DNA of 64,000 bases from Hydrogenophaga sp. SL48 (GTDB lineage Bacteria > Pseudomonadota > Gammaproteobacteria > Burkholderiales > Burkholderiaceae_C): positions 682,001-746,000 of the forward strand of contig NZ_CP063400.1 of NCBI RefSeq assembly GCF_021729865.1. Reading direction: 5' to 3'. Position 1 is the stretch's first letter, and each line of letters opens with the position of its first letter. The position numbers and the translations under genes were made by a program. The notes beneath the pieces were generated by a model. The model worked only from the letters and a program-made list of their open reading frames with translations. It was not told the origin of the DNA and ran no database searches. This document shows positions 1 to 8,698 of the stretch, one piece after another.

Positions 1-1
1 C

Positions 2-109
2 GCCCTGCTCAAGCTGCTGGCCCTGGGTGAAAAAGACCGGCAGGCGGGCCTGGGCCTTTCGGTGGAAGAATCCCGCGCACAACTGGCACAACGGCGCCAG
101 CAGCGCTGA
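2..109 (+). CDS. antitoxin of a type II toxin-antitoxin pair (C-terminal part)
   Basis: Only the last 35 codons are in the window; the gene begins to the left. The visible tail (ending ESRAQLAQRRQQR) is charged and helical, as expected for the toxin-binding end of a Phd/YefM- or ParD-like antitoxin, but the DNA-binding part is missing, so the family cannot be fixed. Its stop lies five bases before the ATG of a RelE/ParE-like toxin gene, the usual antitoxin-then-toxin order. The assignment rests mainly on this neighbour. In such systems the antitoxin neutralises the toxin and represses the shared promoter, which would lie outside the window. Confidence 0.6.
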   Translation, partial: ALLKLLALGEKDRQAGLGLSVEESRAQLAQRRQQR

Positions 110-114
110 ACGCC

Positions 115-435
115 ATGGCCATCGTCATCCTGCCGGACGCGCAGGCCGACCTGCTGGACCTGCAGGACTACATGCTGGAGCGATGGACGCCGGAGCTGTG
201 GGTGGCCGCCGAACAAGACATCTTTGACCAGCTCGCCCAGGTGGACTCGGGTTTCATCACCGGCCCGGTGATTCCTTTGCTCGCCAGCGTGGGCATGACG
301 GACTACCGGACCATCCTCAGCTCACACCACCGCATCCTGTACCGCCAGATCGACGGGAATACTTTTGTGTATGCGGTGGCTGGGCAGACGCAGGATTTTC
401 AGACGCTGTTGCTCAGGCGGTTGTTCAGGCGGTGA
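115..435 (+). CDS. RelE/ParE-family toxin
   Basis: This 106-residue protein has the size and layout of ParE/RelE toxins. It begins with a beta strand (AIVILPDAQADL), continues with a helical hairpin, and ends with the conserved strand block HHRILYRQID followed by a strand and an Arg-rich tail (RRLFRR). ParE members inhibit DNA gyrase, and RelE members cut ribosome-bound mRNA; the sequence alone does not decide between them. It starts five bases after the antitoxin stop, so the two are almost certainly one operon. Its codon use matches the GC-rich chromosome, unlike the two AT-rich genes just downstream. Confidence 0.8.
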   Translation: MAIVILPDAQADLLDLQDYMLERWTPELWVAAEQDIFDQLAQVDSGFITGPVIPLLASVGMTDYRTILSSHHRILYRQIDGNTFVYAVAGQTQDFQTLLLRRLFRR

Positions 436-537
436 GAGTGGGGAAAAGGCAAGACCTCACCTTAATCCGTCTCTGTAGGTTCGAAAGTCTATGCGCATTA
501 ACATTTCTCGATTGCATCACCTGAGGTTTATGTTCGT

Positions 538-1074
538 ATGAATAATTCATTGTTCTTTTCTCGGTCCATTGTTGCTTTTGTTGCGTCTTTTTTCTGTGCT
601 CATCTGCATGCATCCCCGGTTGATTTGATTGCATTGATGGATGCGTTTTGTATTGGGGCTGATGGTGATGTTAAATCGGCAGAAAAAATGGCAATTGCTT
701 CGGGTGGGAAGCGGTTGTCCAAAGATATGTTGCATCTCGACCCGGCTGTAGCTAGGGATGGCGGTAGTGGATTCACTGTTGTTCGAGGGAAAAAGAAGTA
801 TGTCGTTATGATTACAAATAAAGGCGCCTGTTCCATTCTTTCTGTTAGCACGTTGCCGCAGGATCTGAAGCTTCTTCTTGAAAAAACCTACCCTTTGCGT
901 AAAGTTTTGGATGATGGAAGCGGTCCCCAATTTTTAACTATGTGGAAAGTTCTTCAGCCTTCGATGTATGCTGGATCTGTTATTTCAATGAATGCTGCAA
1001 GATCCGGTTTCGGAGCGGATGGGGCGGTTTCTCTGGGTTATTTATCATCTAAGCTTGTTCAAGCTGAAAAATAG
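538..1074 (+). CDS. small secreted protein of unknown function, AT-rich
   Basis: The product is 178 residues with a clear signal peptide: a short polar start, a hydrophobic core (IVAFVASFFC) and a probable cleavage site after HLHA near residue 26. The mature part has two cysteines and no motif I recognise with confidence. It may belong to a family of small periplasmic proteins found in Neisseria and other betaproteobacteria, but that is a weak impression. The DNA differs strongly from the surroundings: 21 of the first 60 bases are G or C, while neighbouring genes are GC-rich. This suggests recent acquisition. It sits 52 bases before the alpha-CTD-like gene on the same strand, and the pair share base composition, so they probably arrived together. 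Confidence 0.6.
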   Translation: MNNSLFFSRSIVAFVASFFCAHLHASPVDLIALMDAFCIGADGDVKSAEKMAIASGGKRLSKDMLHLDPAVARDGGSGFTVVRGKKKYVVMITNKGACSILSVSTLPQDLKLLLEKTYPLRKVLDDGSGPQFLTMWKVLQPSMYAGSVISMNAARSGFGADGAVSLGYLSSKLVQAEK

Positions 1075-1126
1075 ATAATTTTTTTGGAGAGTCTTCTTTG
1101 GAAGTACATTTTTATGAAGTGCAGCA

Positions 1127-1792
1127 ATGACCGCTCAAGCAGCTGATTTGATTTTTTTTGAAGGTAAAGAGTACGTTACGTTCGATGAGCCGCTTTCATT
1201 TCTTGAAGGGCTACCGGAGTTTTTGGATTTGAATACTGGAAATATTAAAGGGTATGTTGCATTGTGGGTGGTTGTCGCTAATCGTTTGTTTATCGCTTCG
1301 CTAAATGGTTATGTGCCTGGAAGGACTGATAAGGGGCTTGGACTTGTTTTTTCCAATGTTCAGGCACCTATTTTTGCGAGTTGGTATTCTGGAAGGCTTC
1401 GACTTTTAGGTGGTCAACTACTCAGGCGTAGCGAAATAAATCCAATCTATCAGCATGAGGTTTTACTGGTTGTGAAGAATGGGGAGATCCAGGAGTGTTC
1501 GTTGCTTGATAGAACTGGCGAAGCCGTCTGTCATGAATTCGATCCAATGTTGTCTGTGTCGATTGAGTTGCTTGAAGGATTTTCTCCTGGGGTGATTGAT
1601 TTGGTTCGAAATTTGGGTGTTTCTAGTTTGGGTGATCTTGTTGAGTTTGATGGATTGGAGTTCGCCAAGGCGACGGGGCTGGGTATCGATGCGGTAATTG
1701 ACATAAAGAATGCACTTTCAACTTATGGGCTTTCATTTGGTATGCATTTGCAGGGCTGGCCACCGAAGCAAAGTCCGGTGAGGCCGCTTTGA
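1127..1792 (+). CDS. protein with a conserved N-terminal domain fused to an RNA polymerase alpha-CTD-like domain
   Basis: The protein has 221 residues. Residues 40-120 carry a pattern I recall from a widespread uncharacterised family (GYVALWVV, RLFIASLNGY, IFASWYSGRLR, EVLLVVKNG). Residues 146-213 resemble the C-terminal domain of RpoA: VRNLGVSSLGDLV matches the first helix-hairpin-helix stretch of alpha, and the end GLSFGMHLQGWPP matches the alpha ending GLSLGMRLENWPP almost residue for residue. Alpha-CTD binds UP-element DNA and activators; here the domain hangs on an unrelated N-terminus of a short accessory protein. No signal peptide is visible, so it is likely cytoplasmic. The DNA is AT-rich like the upstream gene. 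The function is unknown; it could act on transcription or simply use the helix-hairpin-helix fold to bind DNA. Confidence 0.7.
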   Translation: MTAQAADLIFFEGKEYVTFDEPLSFLEGLPEFLDLNTGNIKGYVALWVVVANRLFIASLNGYVPGRTDKGLGLVFSNVQAPIFASWYSGRLRLLGGQLLRRSEINPIYQHEVLLVVKNGEIQECSLLDRTGEAVCHEFDPMLSVSIELLEGFSPGVIDLVRNLGVSSLGDLVEFDGLEFAKATGLGIDAVIDIKNALSTYGLSFGMHLQGWPPKQSPVRPL

Positions 1793-1828
1793 TCTGATGT
1801 GCTTCTTATAGCTAATGGAGCAGAAAAA

Positions 1829-1851
1829 AAGGGCTGCCAGTGGCAGCCCTT
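1829..1851 (-). terminator. intrinsic terminator left behind the truncated gcdH copy
   Basis: A perfect 10-bp stem (AAGGGCTGCC / GGCAGCCCTT) with a 3-base loop. Read on the minus strand it is followed by a run of T, so it is a proper rho-independent terminator for minus-strand transcription. It is the counterpart of the hairpin at 4497-4529 behind intact gcdH, with a different loop (AGT against AAA), and so forms part of the duplicated segment. Confidence 0.75.
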
Positions 1852-1873
1852 CTTGTTGGGAAGCGCGAAACGA

Positions 1874-2478
1874 TCAATTCGCAAACGCCGCAATCCCGGT
1901 TATCGCCCGGCCCAGAATCAGCGCATGCACATCGTGCGTGCCTTCGTAGGTGTTCACCACCTCCAGGTTCACCAGGTGGCGGGCCACGCCGAACTCGTCG
2001 CTGATGCCGTTGCCGCCCATCATGTCGCGGGCCATGCGGGCCATGCGGGCGATGTCGAGCGACTTGCCGCAGCTGTTGCGCTTCAAGATGCTGGTGATCT
2101 CCACGGCGGCGGTGCCTTCGTCCTTCATGCGGCCCAGGCGCAGGCAGCCTTGCAGGCCGAGGCTGATTTCGGTCAGCATGTCGGCCAGCTTTTTCTGGCA
2201 GTTGGTTGGCGGCGAGCGGGCGGCCGAACTGCTGGCGGTCCAGCACGTACTGGCGGGCGCAGAAGTAGCGGTCTTCTGCGGCGCCCAGCGCGCCCCAGGC
2301 GATGCCGTAGCGCGCGCTTTTCAGACAGGTGAACGGGCCTTTCAGGCCGCGCACGTCCGGGAAGGCGTTTTCTTCCGGCACGAACACCTCGTCCATCACG
2401 ATCTCGCCGGTGATCGATGCGCGCAGGCCGACCTTGCTGTGGATCGCGGGGGCGCTCAGACCTTTCCAGCCTTTTTCT
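1874..2478 (-). pseudogene. truncated, frameshifted copy of glutaryl-CoA dehydrogenase (3' part only)
   Basis: This minus-strand segment encodes the C-terminal half of the same protein as the intact gcdH at 4548-5735, ending identically in [11 protein letters not shown]. It lacks the 5' half of the gene. Around 2190 the run coding for [12 protein letters not shown] has lost two bases, which breaks the reading frame, and an extra 9 bases give a third MAR unit in the stretch before DMMGG. With no start, a frameshift and a truncated end, it cannot make a working enzyme. It is best explained as the old 3' end of gcdH left behind when DNA carrying a replacement 3' end was inserted. Confidence 0.9.
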
Positions 2479-2583
2479 GAGCAAGACCTGACTCAGTTCT
2501 CCTTCCTCGCAAATTCCCTCGCTTCCAATATGCTTGTGCAAGCTCTGAAGTAAATTCAAGGCTTCTCTTCTCAAGGGGCATCA

Positions 2584-3843
2584 ATGCTCAAGTACTTACA
2601 GCTGTCCAATGTAGGCCTATCTCCCAGCACACGGGTGGAGTGGGCGCCACGGTTGAACTTGATTGCTGGCGATAACGGGCTGGGCAAGAGCTTCCTATTG
2701 GACTTGGCTTGGTGGGCCCTCACGCGCACCTGGGCAGGCGCTACCGCATTGCCGATGTCACCCAAGAAGGCCTCGGTTGAGTTCGGCATCAAAGGCAAGA
2801 CGGCTGCGCCCAAGGTGATCAGCTCCACGTATTCCAAGGCAGACGGCAGCTGGCCGCTGCCCGCTGCGCGCCCGGTGATGCCAGGCATCGTGGTGTACAT
2901 CCGCATCGACGGTGGTTTCTCGGTATGGGACCCGGCGCGCAACTACTGGCGCACCGACCCCGCCCGCCCGGATGCCTACCACTTCAAGGCCGAAGAGGTG
3001 TGGAATGGTCTGGAGGTGAATGGACAACGCGTGTGCGAAGGGCTGGAGCGCGACTGGGTGAACTGGCAGGAAGGGCGCAAGCCGCAGTTCCGGGCGCTGG
3101 AGAAAGTGCTGGAAGTGATGTCGCCGCCGCTGGAACCTTTGCGTGCGGGACAGCCACAGAGAGTGTTCATTGGTGAGGGGCGCGACCGCCCGACGCTGCT
3201 GGTGGGCAACCAGACGGTGCCGGTCGCGCTGGCATCAGCCGGTGTGCGAAGGGTGCTGGCGCTGGTTTATTTCCTCGTGTGGGCATGGCACGAGCACAAC
3301 GTGGCGGCCAAGCTGCTGGGCAAGAAGCCTGAAGACCGCTTCGTGATCTTGTTTGACGAGCCCGAAACCCATTTGCACCCGCGCTGGCAGCGCACGATTG
3401 TGCCGAGCATGCTCAAGGCGATTGACGAGCTTCGGGGATCGAAGAGCACGCCCCCCCAGGTGCTGGTGGCAACACATGCGCCCTTGGTGGCTGCATCCAT
3501 TGAGCCGCTGTTCGACGCGGCGCAGGACGACTTGATCCATCTGTCTCTGGTCAATGGACAGGTGCAGCTCGAACAGGGCTCCTGGGCCACGCAGGGCGAT
3601 GTGACGAACTGGCTGGTGTCGGAGACGTTTGGTCTGGAGCAGGCCAGGTCCATCGAGGCAGAGCAGGCGATTGAGGCGGCCGAGGCCTTCATGCGGGACG
3701 AAAAACACCTGCCCGCCGGGCTCGACACGAAAAAAGCCATTCACACCCGACTACAGAAGCTGTTGCCCGCTGGTGACGAGTTTTGGCCCAGGTGGCTGGT
3801 GCACACGCAGGCGGTGCGAGGCGCGAAGGGGGCCGGCGCGTGA
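2584..3843 (+). CDS. AAA-family ATPase, PtuA-like component of a Septu-type defence pair
   Basis: The 419-residue protein has an SMC/OLD-style ATPase layout: Walker A GDNGLGKS at 29-36, a signature-like ASAGVRRVLAL at 217-227, Walker B VILFDEPETHLHP at 254-266, and an H-loop VATHAPLV at 295-302. No TOPRIM nuclease domain follows, unlike OLD proteins. Its partner gene overlaps it by four bases and encodes an HNH-type protein, which is the PtuA-PtuB arrangement of Septu anti-phage systems, in which the ATPase regulates the nuclease. An AAGGGG ribosome site precedes the ATG. The 105-base stretch upstream (2479-2583) belongs to neither gcdH copy and should hold the promoter. That this is defence is inferred from architecture and context; a DNA repair role cannot be excluded. 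Confidence 0.8.
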   Translation: MLKYLQLSNVGLSPSTRVEWAPRLNLIAGDNGLGKSFLLDLAWWALTRTWAGATALPMSPKKASVEFGIKGKTAAPKVISSTYSKADGSWPLPAARPVMPGIVVYIRIDGGFSVWDPARNYWRTDPARPDAYHFKAEEVWNGLEVNGQRVCEGLERDWVNWQEGRKPQFRALEKVLEVMSPPLEPLRAGQPQRVFIGEGRDRPTLLVGNQTVPVALASAGVRRVLALVYFLVWAWHEHNVAAKLLGKKPEDRFVILFDEPETHLHPRWQRTIVPSMLKAIDELRGSKSTPPQVLVATHAPLVAASIEPLFDAAQDDLIHLSLVNGQVQLEQGSWATQGDVTNWLVSETFGLEQARSIEAEQAIEAAEAFMRDEKHLPAGLDTKKAIHTRLQKLLPAGDEFWPRWLVHTQAVRGAKGAGA

Positions 3844-4415
3844 TCCGGGCACCCAAGGTCAAGAAGCCGGTTGCCTTTGATGCCAAGGTGAACACGCCGG
3901 GCGATGCGTGGCTGAAGGCTAATCCGAACGCCAAGCGGCCCAAGGCGCTTTGGGAGCCCTACACGGCCACACTGAGCCAAGCCTATGGAAACCGCTGCGG
4001 GTACGCCGCGATGCTGGACCCGACCGGCGGCTCGGTGGACCATTACCTGAGCTTCAAACACCACCCGGAGCTGGCGTACGAGTGGAGCAACTACCGGTTT
4101 GCGTCCAACACCCTCAACTCATCCAAGCGCACGGCGGACGACACGGTATTCGACCCACAGGAAGTCAAACCGGGCTGGTTCAAGATCTTGTTGCCATCGC
4201 TGCAACTTGTGGTAACCGATGCTGTGCCCAGAAGTCACAAGGCCAAAGCGGAGTTCACCTTGAAGCGCCTCAAACTGCGTGATGGCGAACGCATCATCCG
4301 GTGGCGATGGTCTTGGTACCAGATGTACCTCGACGAGAAGCTAACCCTTGAGGGCCTGCGCGACGTTGCGCCCTTGATCGCCGAGGCGGTAGAAGCCCAG
4401 GCAGCTGCAGGTTAA
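3840..4415 (+). CDS. HNH-type nuclease, PtuB-like partner of the AAA ATPase
   Basis: I place the start at the GTG at 3840, which overlaps the ATPase stop (GTGA) and gives 191 residues; an ATG 57 bases upstream lies deep inside the ATPase gene. The HNH core is visible: RCGY at 52-55, SVDHYLSF with the Asp-His pair at 67-68, EWSNYR, and N90/N93-SSK. Septu PtuB nucleases and relatives usually hold zinc with two CxxC pairs. Here only Cys53 exists in the whole protein, and the CNxxK position reads LNSSK, so the zinc site seems lost while the presumed catalytic residues remain. It would cut DNA or RNA when released or activated by the ATPase. Confidence 0.75.
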   Translation: MIRAPKVKKPVAFDAKVNTPGDAWLKANPNAKRPKALWEPYTATLSQAYGNRCGYAAMLDPTGGSVDHYLSFKHHPELAYEWSNYRFASNTLNSSKRTADDTVFDPQEVKPGWFKILLPSLQLVVTDAVPRSHKAKAEFTLKRLKLRDGERIIRWRWSWYQMYLDEKLTLEGLRDVAPLIAEAVEAQAAAG

Positions 4416-4496
4416 GGGACCCACATATGCAGGAAATATCGGGTGCATAGATCGCGTTGTCGTGCCAGATTCAGCGCATCAGTAGCGGGTTTACCA

Positions 4497-4529
4497 ACAA
4501 GAAGGGCTGCCAAAGGCAGCCCTTCTTGT
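4497..4529 (-). terminator. intrinsic terminator of gcdH
   Basis: A perfect 15-bp stem (ACAAGAAGGGCTGCC / GGCAGCCCTTCTTGT) with loop AAA sits 18 bases beyond the gcdH stop. It can also stop transcription arriving from the ATPase/HNH pair on the plus strand, where TTTT follows. It is part of the segment duplicated at 1829-2478. Confidence 0.8.
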
Positions 4530-4547
4530 TTTGCGGAATGAACCCAA

Positions 4548-5735
<1,188 letters not shown>

Positions 5736-5830
5736 GGCGTGTCTCCGGGTCGGGTTGGAAGAGGGGCTGGAAGAGCGGTTTGGGGGCGATTGTCGGCGCC
5801 GCATGAATAGCTGTCTAATATTGATTGCCG

Positions 5831-5840
5831 ATTGATCAAT
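5831..5840. promoter_or_regulatory. palindrome in the gcdH-lysR intergenic space, possible LysR operator
   Basis: The perfect palindrome ATTGATCAAT lies between the two divergent starts, 16 bases before the LysR ATG, with a related ATTGAT half just upstream. LysR regulators usually bind T-N11-A dyads in such shared regions. Binding here is inferred from position only. Confidence 0.35.
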
Positions 5841-5855
5841 ACAAACCCTGTATTC

Positions 5856-6740
5856 ATGGAATTTCGCCACCTGCGCTGTTTCACCGTGCTCGCCGAGGAG
5901 CTGCACTTTGGCCGCGCCGCCCAGCGCCTGGCCATGACGCAGCCGCCGCTCTCGCTCAACATCCAGCAGCTCGAAGCCTCGGTGGGCGCGCGCCTGTTCG
6001 AGCGCAACAGCCGTGGCGTGGCGCTTACCGCCGCCGGGCTGGCCTTTCTGCCGCGCGCGCAGGCGCTGCTGGAGCAGGCGGCCACGGCGGCGCGCGAGGC
6101 GCGCGACGTGGGGCAGGGGCTGGCCGGGCAGTTGCAGATCGGCTTTGCCGGCACGGTGCTCTACCGCGGCCTGCCGCAGGTGCTGCGCGACTTTGCCGCC
6201 GCGCACCCCAAGTTGCGGCTGGCGCTGCGGGAACTCTCCAGCAGCGAACAACTGGTGGAGCTGGTGCACGACCGGCTCGATCTGGGCTTCGTGCACACCA
6301 CGCGCGTGCCGGCGGGGTTCTCGCAGATTTTGGTGTCGAGTCAGCCGTTCATGGCCTGCCTGCCGTCATCGCACCCGCTGGCCAAAAAGAAGCTGCTGTC
6401 GCTCGATCAACTGAAGGGCGAGGCCTTCGCCATCGTGATGCGCGCCGTCTCGCCCGACTACCACGACCGCATCCTCGCCGCCTGCGCGGACGCGGGCTTC
6501 GAGCCGTCGCTGGCGTTGGAGCTGCGGCACTGGCTGAGCGTGGTCTCGGTCATCGCGCAGGGGCTGGGCGTGGGCCTGGTGCCGGCCGCGCTGCAACAGG
6601 CCGGCCTGCCCGGCGTGGCCTTCGTGCCGCTGGCCCAGCCGCTGGCGCCCTACGACACGCACTGCCTCTGGCGCACCGGGCGCGATCAGGCCGCGCTCGG
6701 GGCGTTTCTGGCGGCGGTGCGCGAGGTGGCGGCGAGGTGA
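5856..6740 (+). CDS. LysR-family transcriptional regulator, divergent from gcdH
   Basis: Starting at MEFRHLRCF gives 294 residues, the normal LysR length; an ATG eight codons upstream is possible but would run into the palindrome. Residues 1-60 form the winged helix-turn-helix ([34 protein letters not shown]). The rest is the periplasmic-binding-protein-like effector domain ([15 protein letters not shown] onward). The divergent layout with gcdH suggests that it activates gcdH in response to glutarate, glutaryl-CoA or a related intermediate; the ligand cannot be read from the sequence. Confidence 0.9.
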   Translation: MEFRHLRCFTVLAEELHFGRAAQRLAMTQPPLSLNIQQLEASVGARLFERNSRGVALTAAGLAFLPRAQALLEQAATAAREARDVGQGLAGQLQIGFAGTVLYRGLPQVLRDFAAAHPKLRLALRELSSSEQLVELVHDRLDLGFVHTTRVPAGFSQILVSSQPFMACLPSSHPLAKKKLLSLDQLKGEAFAIVMRAVSPDYHDRILAACADAGFEPSLALELRHWLSVVSVIAQGLGVGLVPAALQQAGLPGVAFVPLAQPLAPYDTHCLWRTGRDQAALGAFLAAVREVAAR

Positions 6741-6806
6741 GGACCGGGCCGCCCTGTGACAAGCTCAGGCCGGAAGGCTTCCGGCGCGAAGCACCCAGCC
6801 GGGGAT

Positions 6807-6890
6807 GCGGCGGAACCGGCTCCGCCGGGCCGCATCGCATAGCCCCCTGAAGGGGGTCGCGCGCAGCGCGGCGGGGGTGAGCCCAGTCAG
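6807..6890. repeat. extragenic GC-rich repeat, copy A
   Basis: The core reads GCGGAACCGGCTCCGCCGGG, then CCGCATCGCAT, a CCCCCTGAAGGGGG hairpin, a GCGCGCAGCGC stretch and GGGGGTGAGCCC. The same order appears in reverse at 19589-19679 and in the same direction at 21339-21414. Each copy lies directly behind a gene, so it may act as a 3'-end hairpin or REP-like element. Confidence 0.7.
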
Positions 6891-6908
6891 GCGGCGGGGG
6901 TGTTCACC

Positions 6909-7850
6909 TCATGCCGCCACAGGCTCCTGCTGCCAGCGGAAATCGGCCACGTCTTTCGAAGGCGGCGCGCCGAACGAGCGGCGGTACTCGCGGCTGAACT
7001 GCGACGGGCTTTCGTAGCCCACGCGAAACGCGGCGGTGGACGCCTCCATGCCTTCGGAGAGCATGAGGCGGCGCGCCTCGGTGAGGCGCAGCTGCTTCTG
7101 GTACTGCAGCGGGCTCATGGCCGTCAGCGTCTTGAAATGGTGGTGGAAGGTCGAGAGGCTCATGCCCGACTCGCGGGCCAGCGTCTCGACCCGCAAGGGT
7201 TCGTTGAAGCGGGCGTTCAGGCTGGCGATGGCGCGCGCGACCTGGTGGCTCTGGGTGTCCACGGTGGCGATCTGGCGCAGGCGCGCGCCGGCTTCGCCGG
7301 TGAGCAGGCGGTAGTGGATCTCGCGCTTGATCAGCGGCGCCAGCGCCGGGATGTGTTCGGGCTGGTCGAGCAGCGCGAGCAGGCGGTCGAAGGCTTCGAG
7401 CAGGGGCGTGGTGAGGGCGCCGGTGGTCATGGCGCGGCTGTCGCGGGCCACGGTCCCTGCGGGCGCCGCGGGTGACTCCAGCATCAGCGAGGCGATCTCG
7501 CGCCAGTCCAGGCGCAGGGCCACGCCGAGGTACGGGCGCTCGGCGCTGGCTTCAACCACCGCCGACCTCACCGGCAGGTCCATCGACGTGATCAGGTAAC
7601 GGTCTTCGCCGTAGCACAGGGTTTCGTCGCCCAGCGTGACACGCTTGCTGCCCTGCACGATCACGGCCACGCAGGGTTCGTAGACGCTGCAGGTGTTCAG
7701 GAAGGGCTGGTCGATGCGGATCAGCATCAGCCCCGGAATCTCGGGCGGCATGTGCGGCGAGCTGTCGATCGCCCGCTCCAGCAAACGCCGGACGATGGAT
7801 GAGCGCGCACCGGGTGCGGGTGCGGGTGGGGTGGAGGAAGGATCGGGCAT
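6909..7850 (-). CDS. AraC-family transcriptional regulator (YqhC-like)
   Basis: The protein has 313 residues. The N-terminal half is an AraC type-I/II cupin-like domain (EPCVAVIVQGSKRVTLGDETLCYGEDRYLI). The C-terminal 100 residues hold two helix-turn-helix motifs (LARESGMSLSTFHHHFKTLTAMSPLQYQKQLRL and ASTAAFRVGYESPSQFSREYRRSFG). Regulators with this N-domain, such as YqhC, often respond to aldehydes and switch on oxidoreductase genes. It points away from the molybdenum hydroxylase operon starting at 8212 and is its natural candidate regulator; that link is inferred from position. Confidence 0.88.
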   Translation of the reverse strand: MPDPSSTPPAPAPGARSSIVRRLLERAIDSSPHMPPEIPGLMLIRIDQPFLNTCSVYEPCVAVIVQGSKRVTLGDETLCYGEDRYLITSMDLPVRSAVVEASAERPYLGVALRLDWREIASLMLESPAAPAGTVARDSRAMTTGALTTPLLEAFDRLLALLDQPEHIPALAPLIKREIHYRLLTGEAGARLRQIATVDTQSHQVARAIASLNARFNEPLRVETLARESGMSLSTFHHHFKTLTAMSPLQYQKQLRLTEARRLMLSEGMEASTAAFRVGYESPSQFSREYRRSFGAPPSKDVADFRWQQEPVAA

Positions 7851-7994
7851 GGCGGGGCGGTGGTGTCAGGGCTGCGGGCCATGGTATCGGCACTTGCCCG
7901 TTTGTGCAGCGCGCTCGCAGGATTGGGCAAGCATGGCGCAGGTTCAGGCTAACGCCGGGCGGGTGCCCTGGTCGACACTGGCGCCCTTCCCGGG

Positions 7995-8162
7995 GCTGAG
8001 AGGCTGAGAGTCTTTCGCTCATGCCCGCTCAACACGCCAAAACGCACCCGCTCTGCGTTGCAAATGCGCGCCATAGCCCGAGCTATGGCTGTGCTTTGCG
8101 CCTTGATCGGGCACGTTTTGGCGCGTTACTCGGACACGCTCGAAAAACTCTCAGCCTCTGAG
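7995..8162. repeat. 168-bp imperfect palindrome between araC and the hydroxylase operon
   Basis: The 361-base gap 7851-8211 has no gene. Most of it is a long imperfect inverted repeat centred near 8079 on CCATAGCCCGAGCTATGG. The outer arms (CTGAGAGGCTGAGAGT at left and its complement at 8147-8162) and the inner blocks (ACGCCAAAACG against the complement of CGTTTTGGCGCG) pair with some mismatches. The transcript would fold into one long hairpin. It carries no open reading frame that looks real. It may be a dispersed, non-autonomous element, or it may influence the transcripts on either side. Confidence 0.75.
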
Positions 8163-8211
8163 GCCGCTGGAACCCCGCATCCCCGTCACCCCGTTTTCAG
8201 GAGACCCCCCC

Positions 8212-8685
8212 ATGACCACCTTGCAAGTCAACGGCCGCGCACAGCAGCTGGACGTCGATCCCTCCACGCCCGTGCTCTGGGCGCTGCGCGATTCGCTGGG
8301 CCTGACCGGCACCAAGTTCGGCTGCGGTGCGGCCCTGTGCGGCGCCTGCACCGTGCACGTCGACGGCCAGGCCGTGCGCTCCTGCGTCACGCCCATCGGC
8401 AGCGTCGAGGGCAAGAAGCTCACCACCATCGAAGCCGTCACCGGCGGCACCGACCGCGTCGGCAAGGCGGTGCACGCGGCCTGGGTGAAGCACGACGTGG
8501 CCCAGTGCGGCTACTGCCAGAGCGGCCAGATCATGAGCGCCACCGCGTTCCTGAAATCGCTGCCCAAGGGCAAACAACCCGCCGCCGCCGACATCGACGC
8601 CGCCATGGCCGGCAACGTCTGCCGCTGTGGCACCTACGCCCGCATCCGCGCCGCCGTGGCCGACGCCGCACGCACCCTGGCCTGA
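8212..8685 (+). CDS. 2Fe-2S subunit of a molybdenum hydroxylase (isoquinoline 1-oxidoreductase alpha-like)
   Basis: The 157-residue protein has both iron-sulfur clusters of the xanthine oxidase family: the plant-type motif [14 protein letters not shown] (about residues 38-51) and the helical-domain motifs QCGYCQSGQ and [10 protein letters not shown]. It passes electrons from the molybdenum subunit to the next carrier. The next gene, 13 bases downstream, encodes that molybdenum subunit, which matches the two-subunit IorAB layout; the FAD subunit of xanthine dehydrogenases is absent. In this subfamily electrons usually go to a cytochrome or azurin-like acceptor. Confidence 0.92.
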   Translation: MTTLQVNGRAQQLDVDPSTPVLWALRDSLGLTGTKFGCGAALCGACTVHVDGQAVRSCVTPIGSVEGKKLTTIEAVTGGTDRVGKAVHAAWVKHDVAQCGYCQSGQIMSATAFLKSLPKGKQPAAADIDAAMAGNVCRCGTYARIRAAVADAARTLA

Positions 8686-8698
8686 AGGAGACACCACC

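Larger units (their letters stand above)
1829..2478. repeat. left copy of a direct repeat made from the 3' end of gcdH
   Basis: About 650 bases, including the terminator hairpin and the last 200 or so codons of gcdH, recur in the same orientation at about 4497-5145. The copies are nearly identical over long stretches, with scattered substitutions, one 9-base duplication and one 2-base deletion in this left copy. Similarity stops abruptly near 2478. The two copies enclose the ATPase/HNH gene pair. Confidence 0.85.

Noticed and set aside
1799..2332. 177-codon plus-strand open frame over the gcdH pseudogene
   Set aside because: It begins in the terminator and reads antisense through the pseudogene; no protein-like features.
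115..4415. whether the left-end genes form a single integrated element with integrase and att sites
   Set aside because: No integrase, transposase, tRNA gene or short att repeat is visible; only the gcdH 3' duplication is supported, and that brackets just the ATPase/HNH pair.
2584..4415. a retron accompanying the ATPase/HNH pair, as in retron-Septu systems
   Set aside because: No reverse transcriptase gene and no msr/msd-like inverted structure are found in or near the pair.
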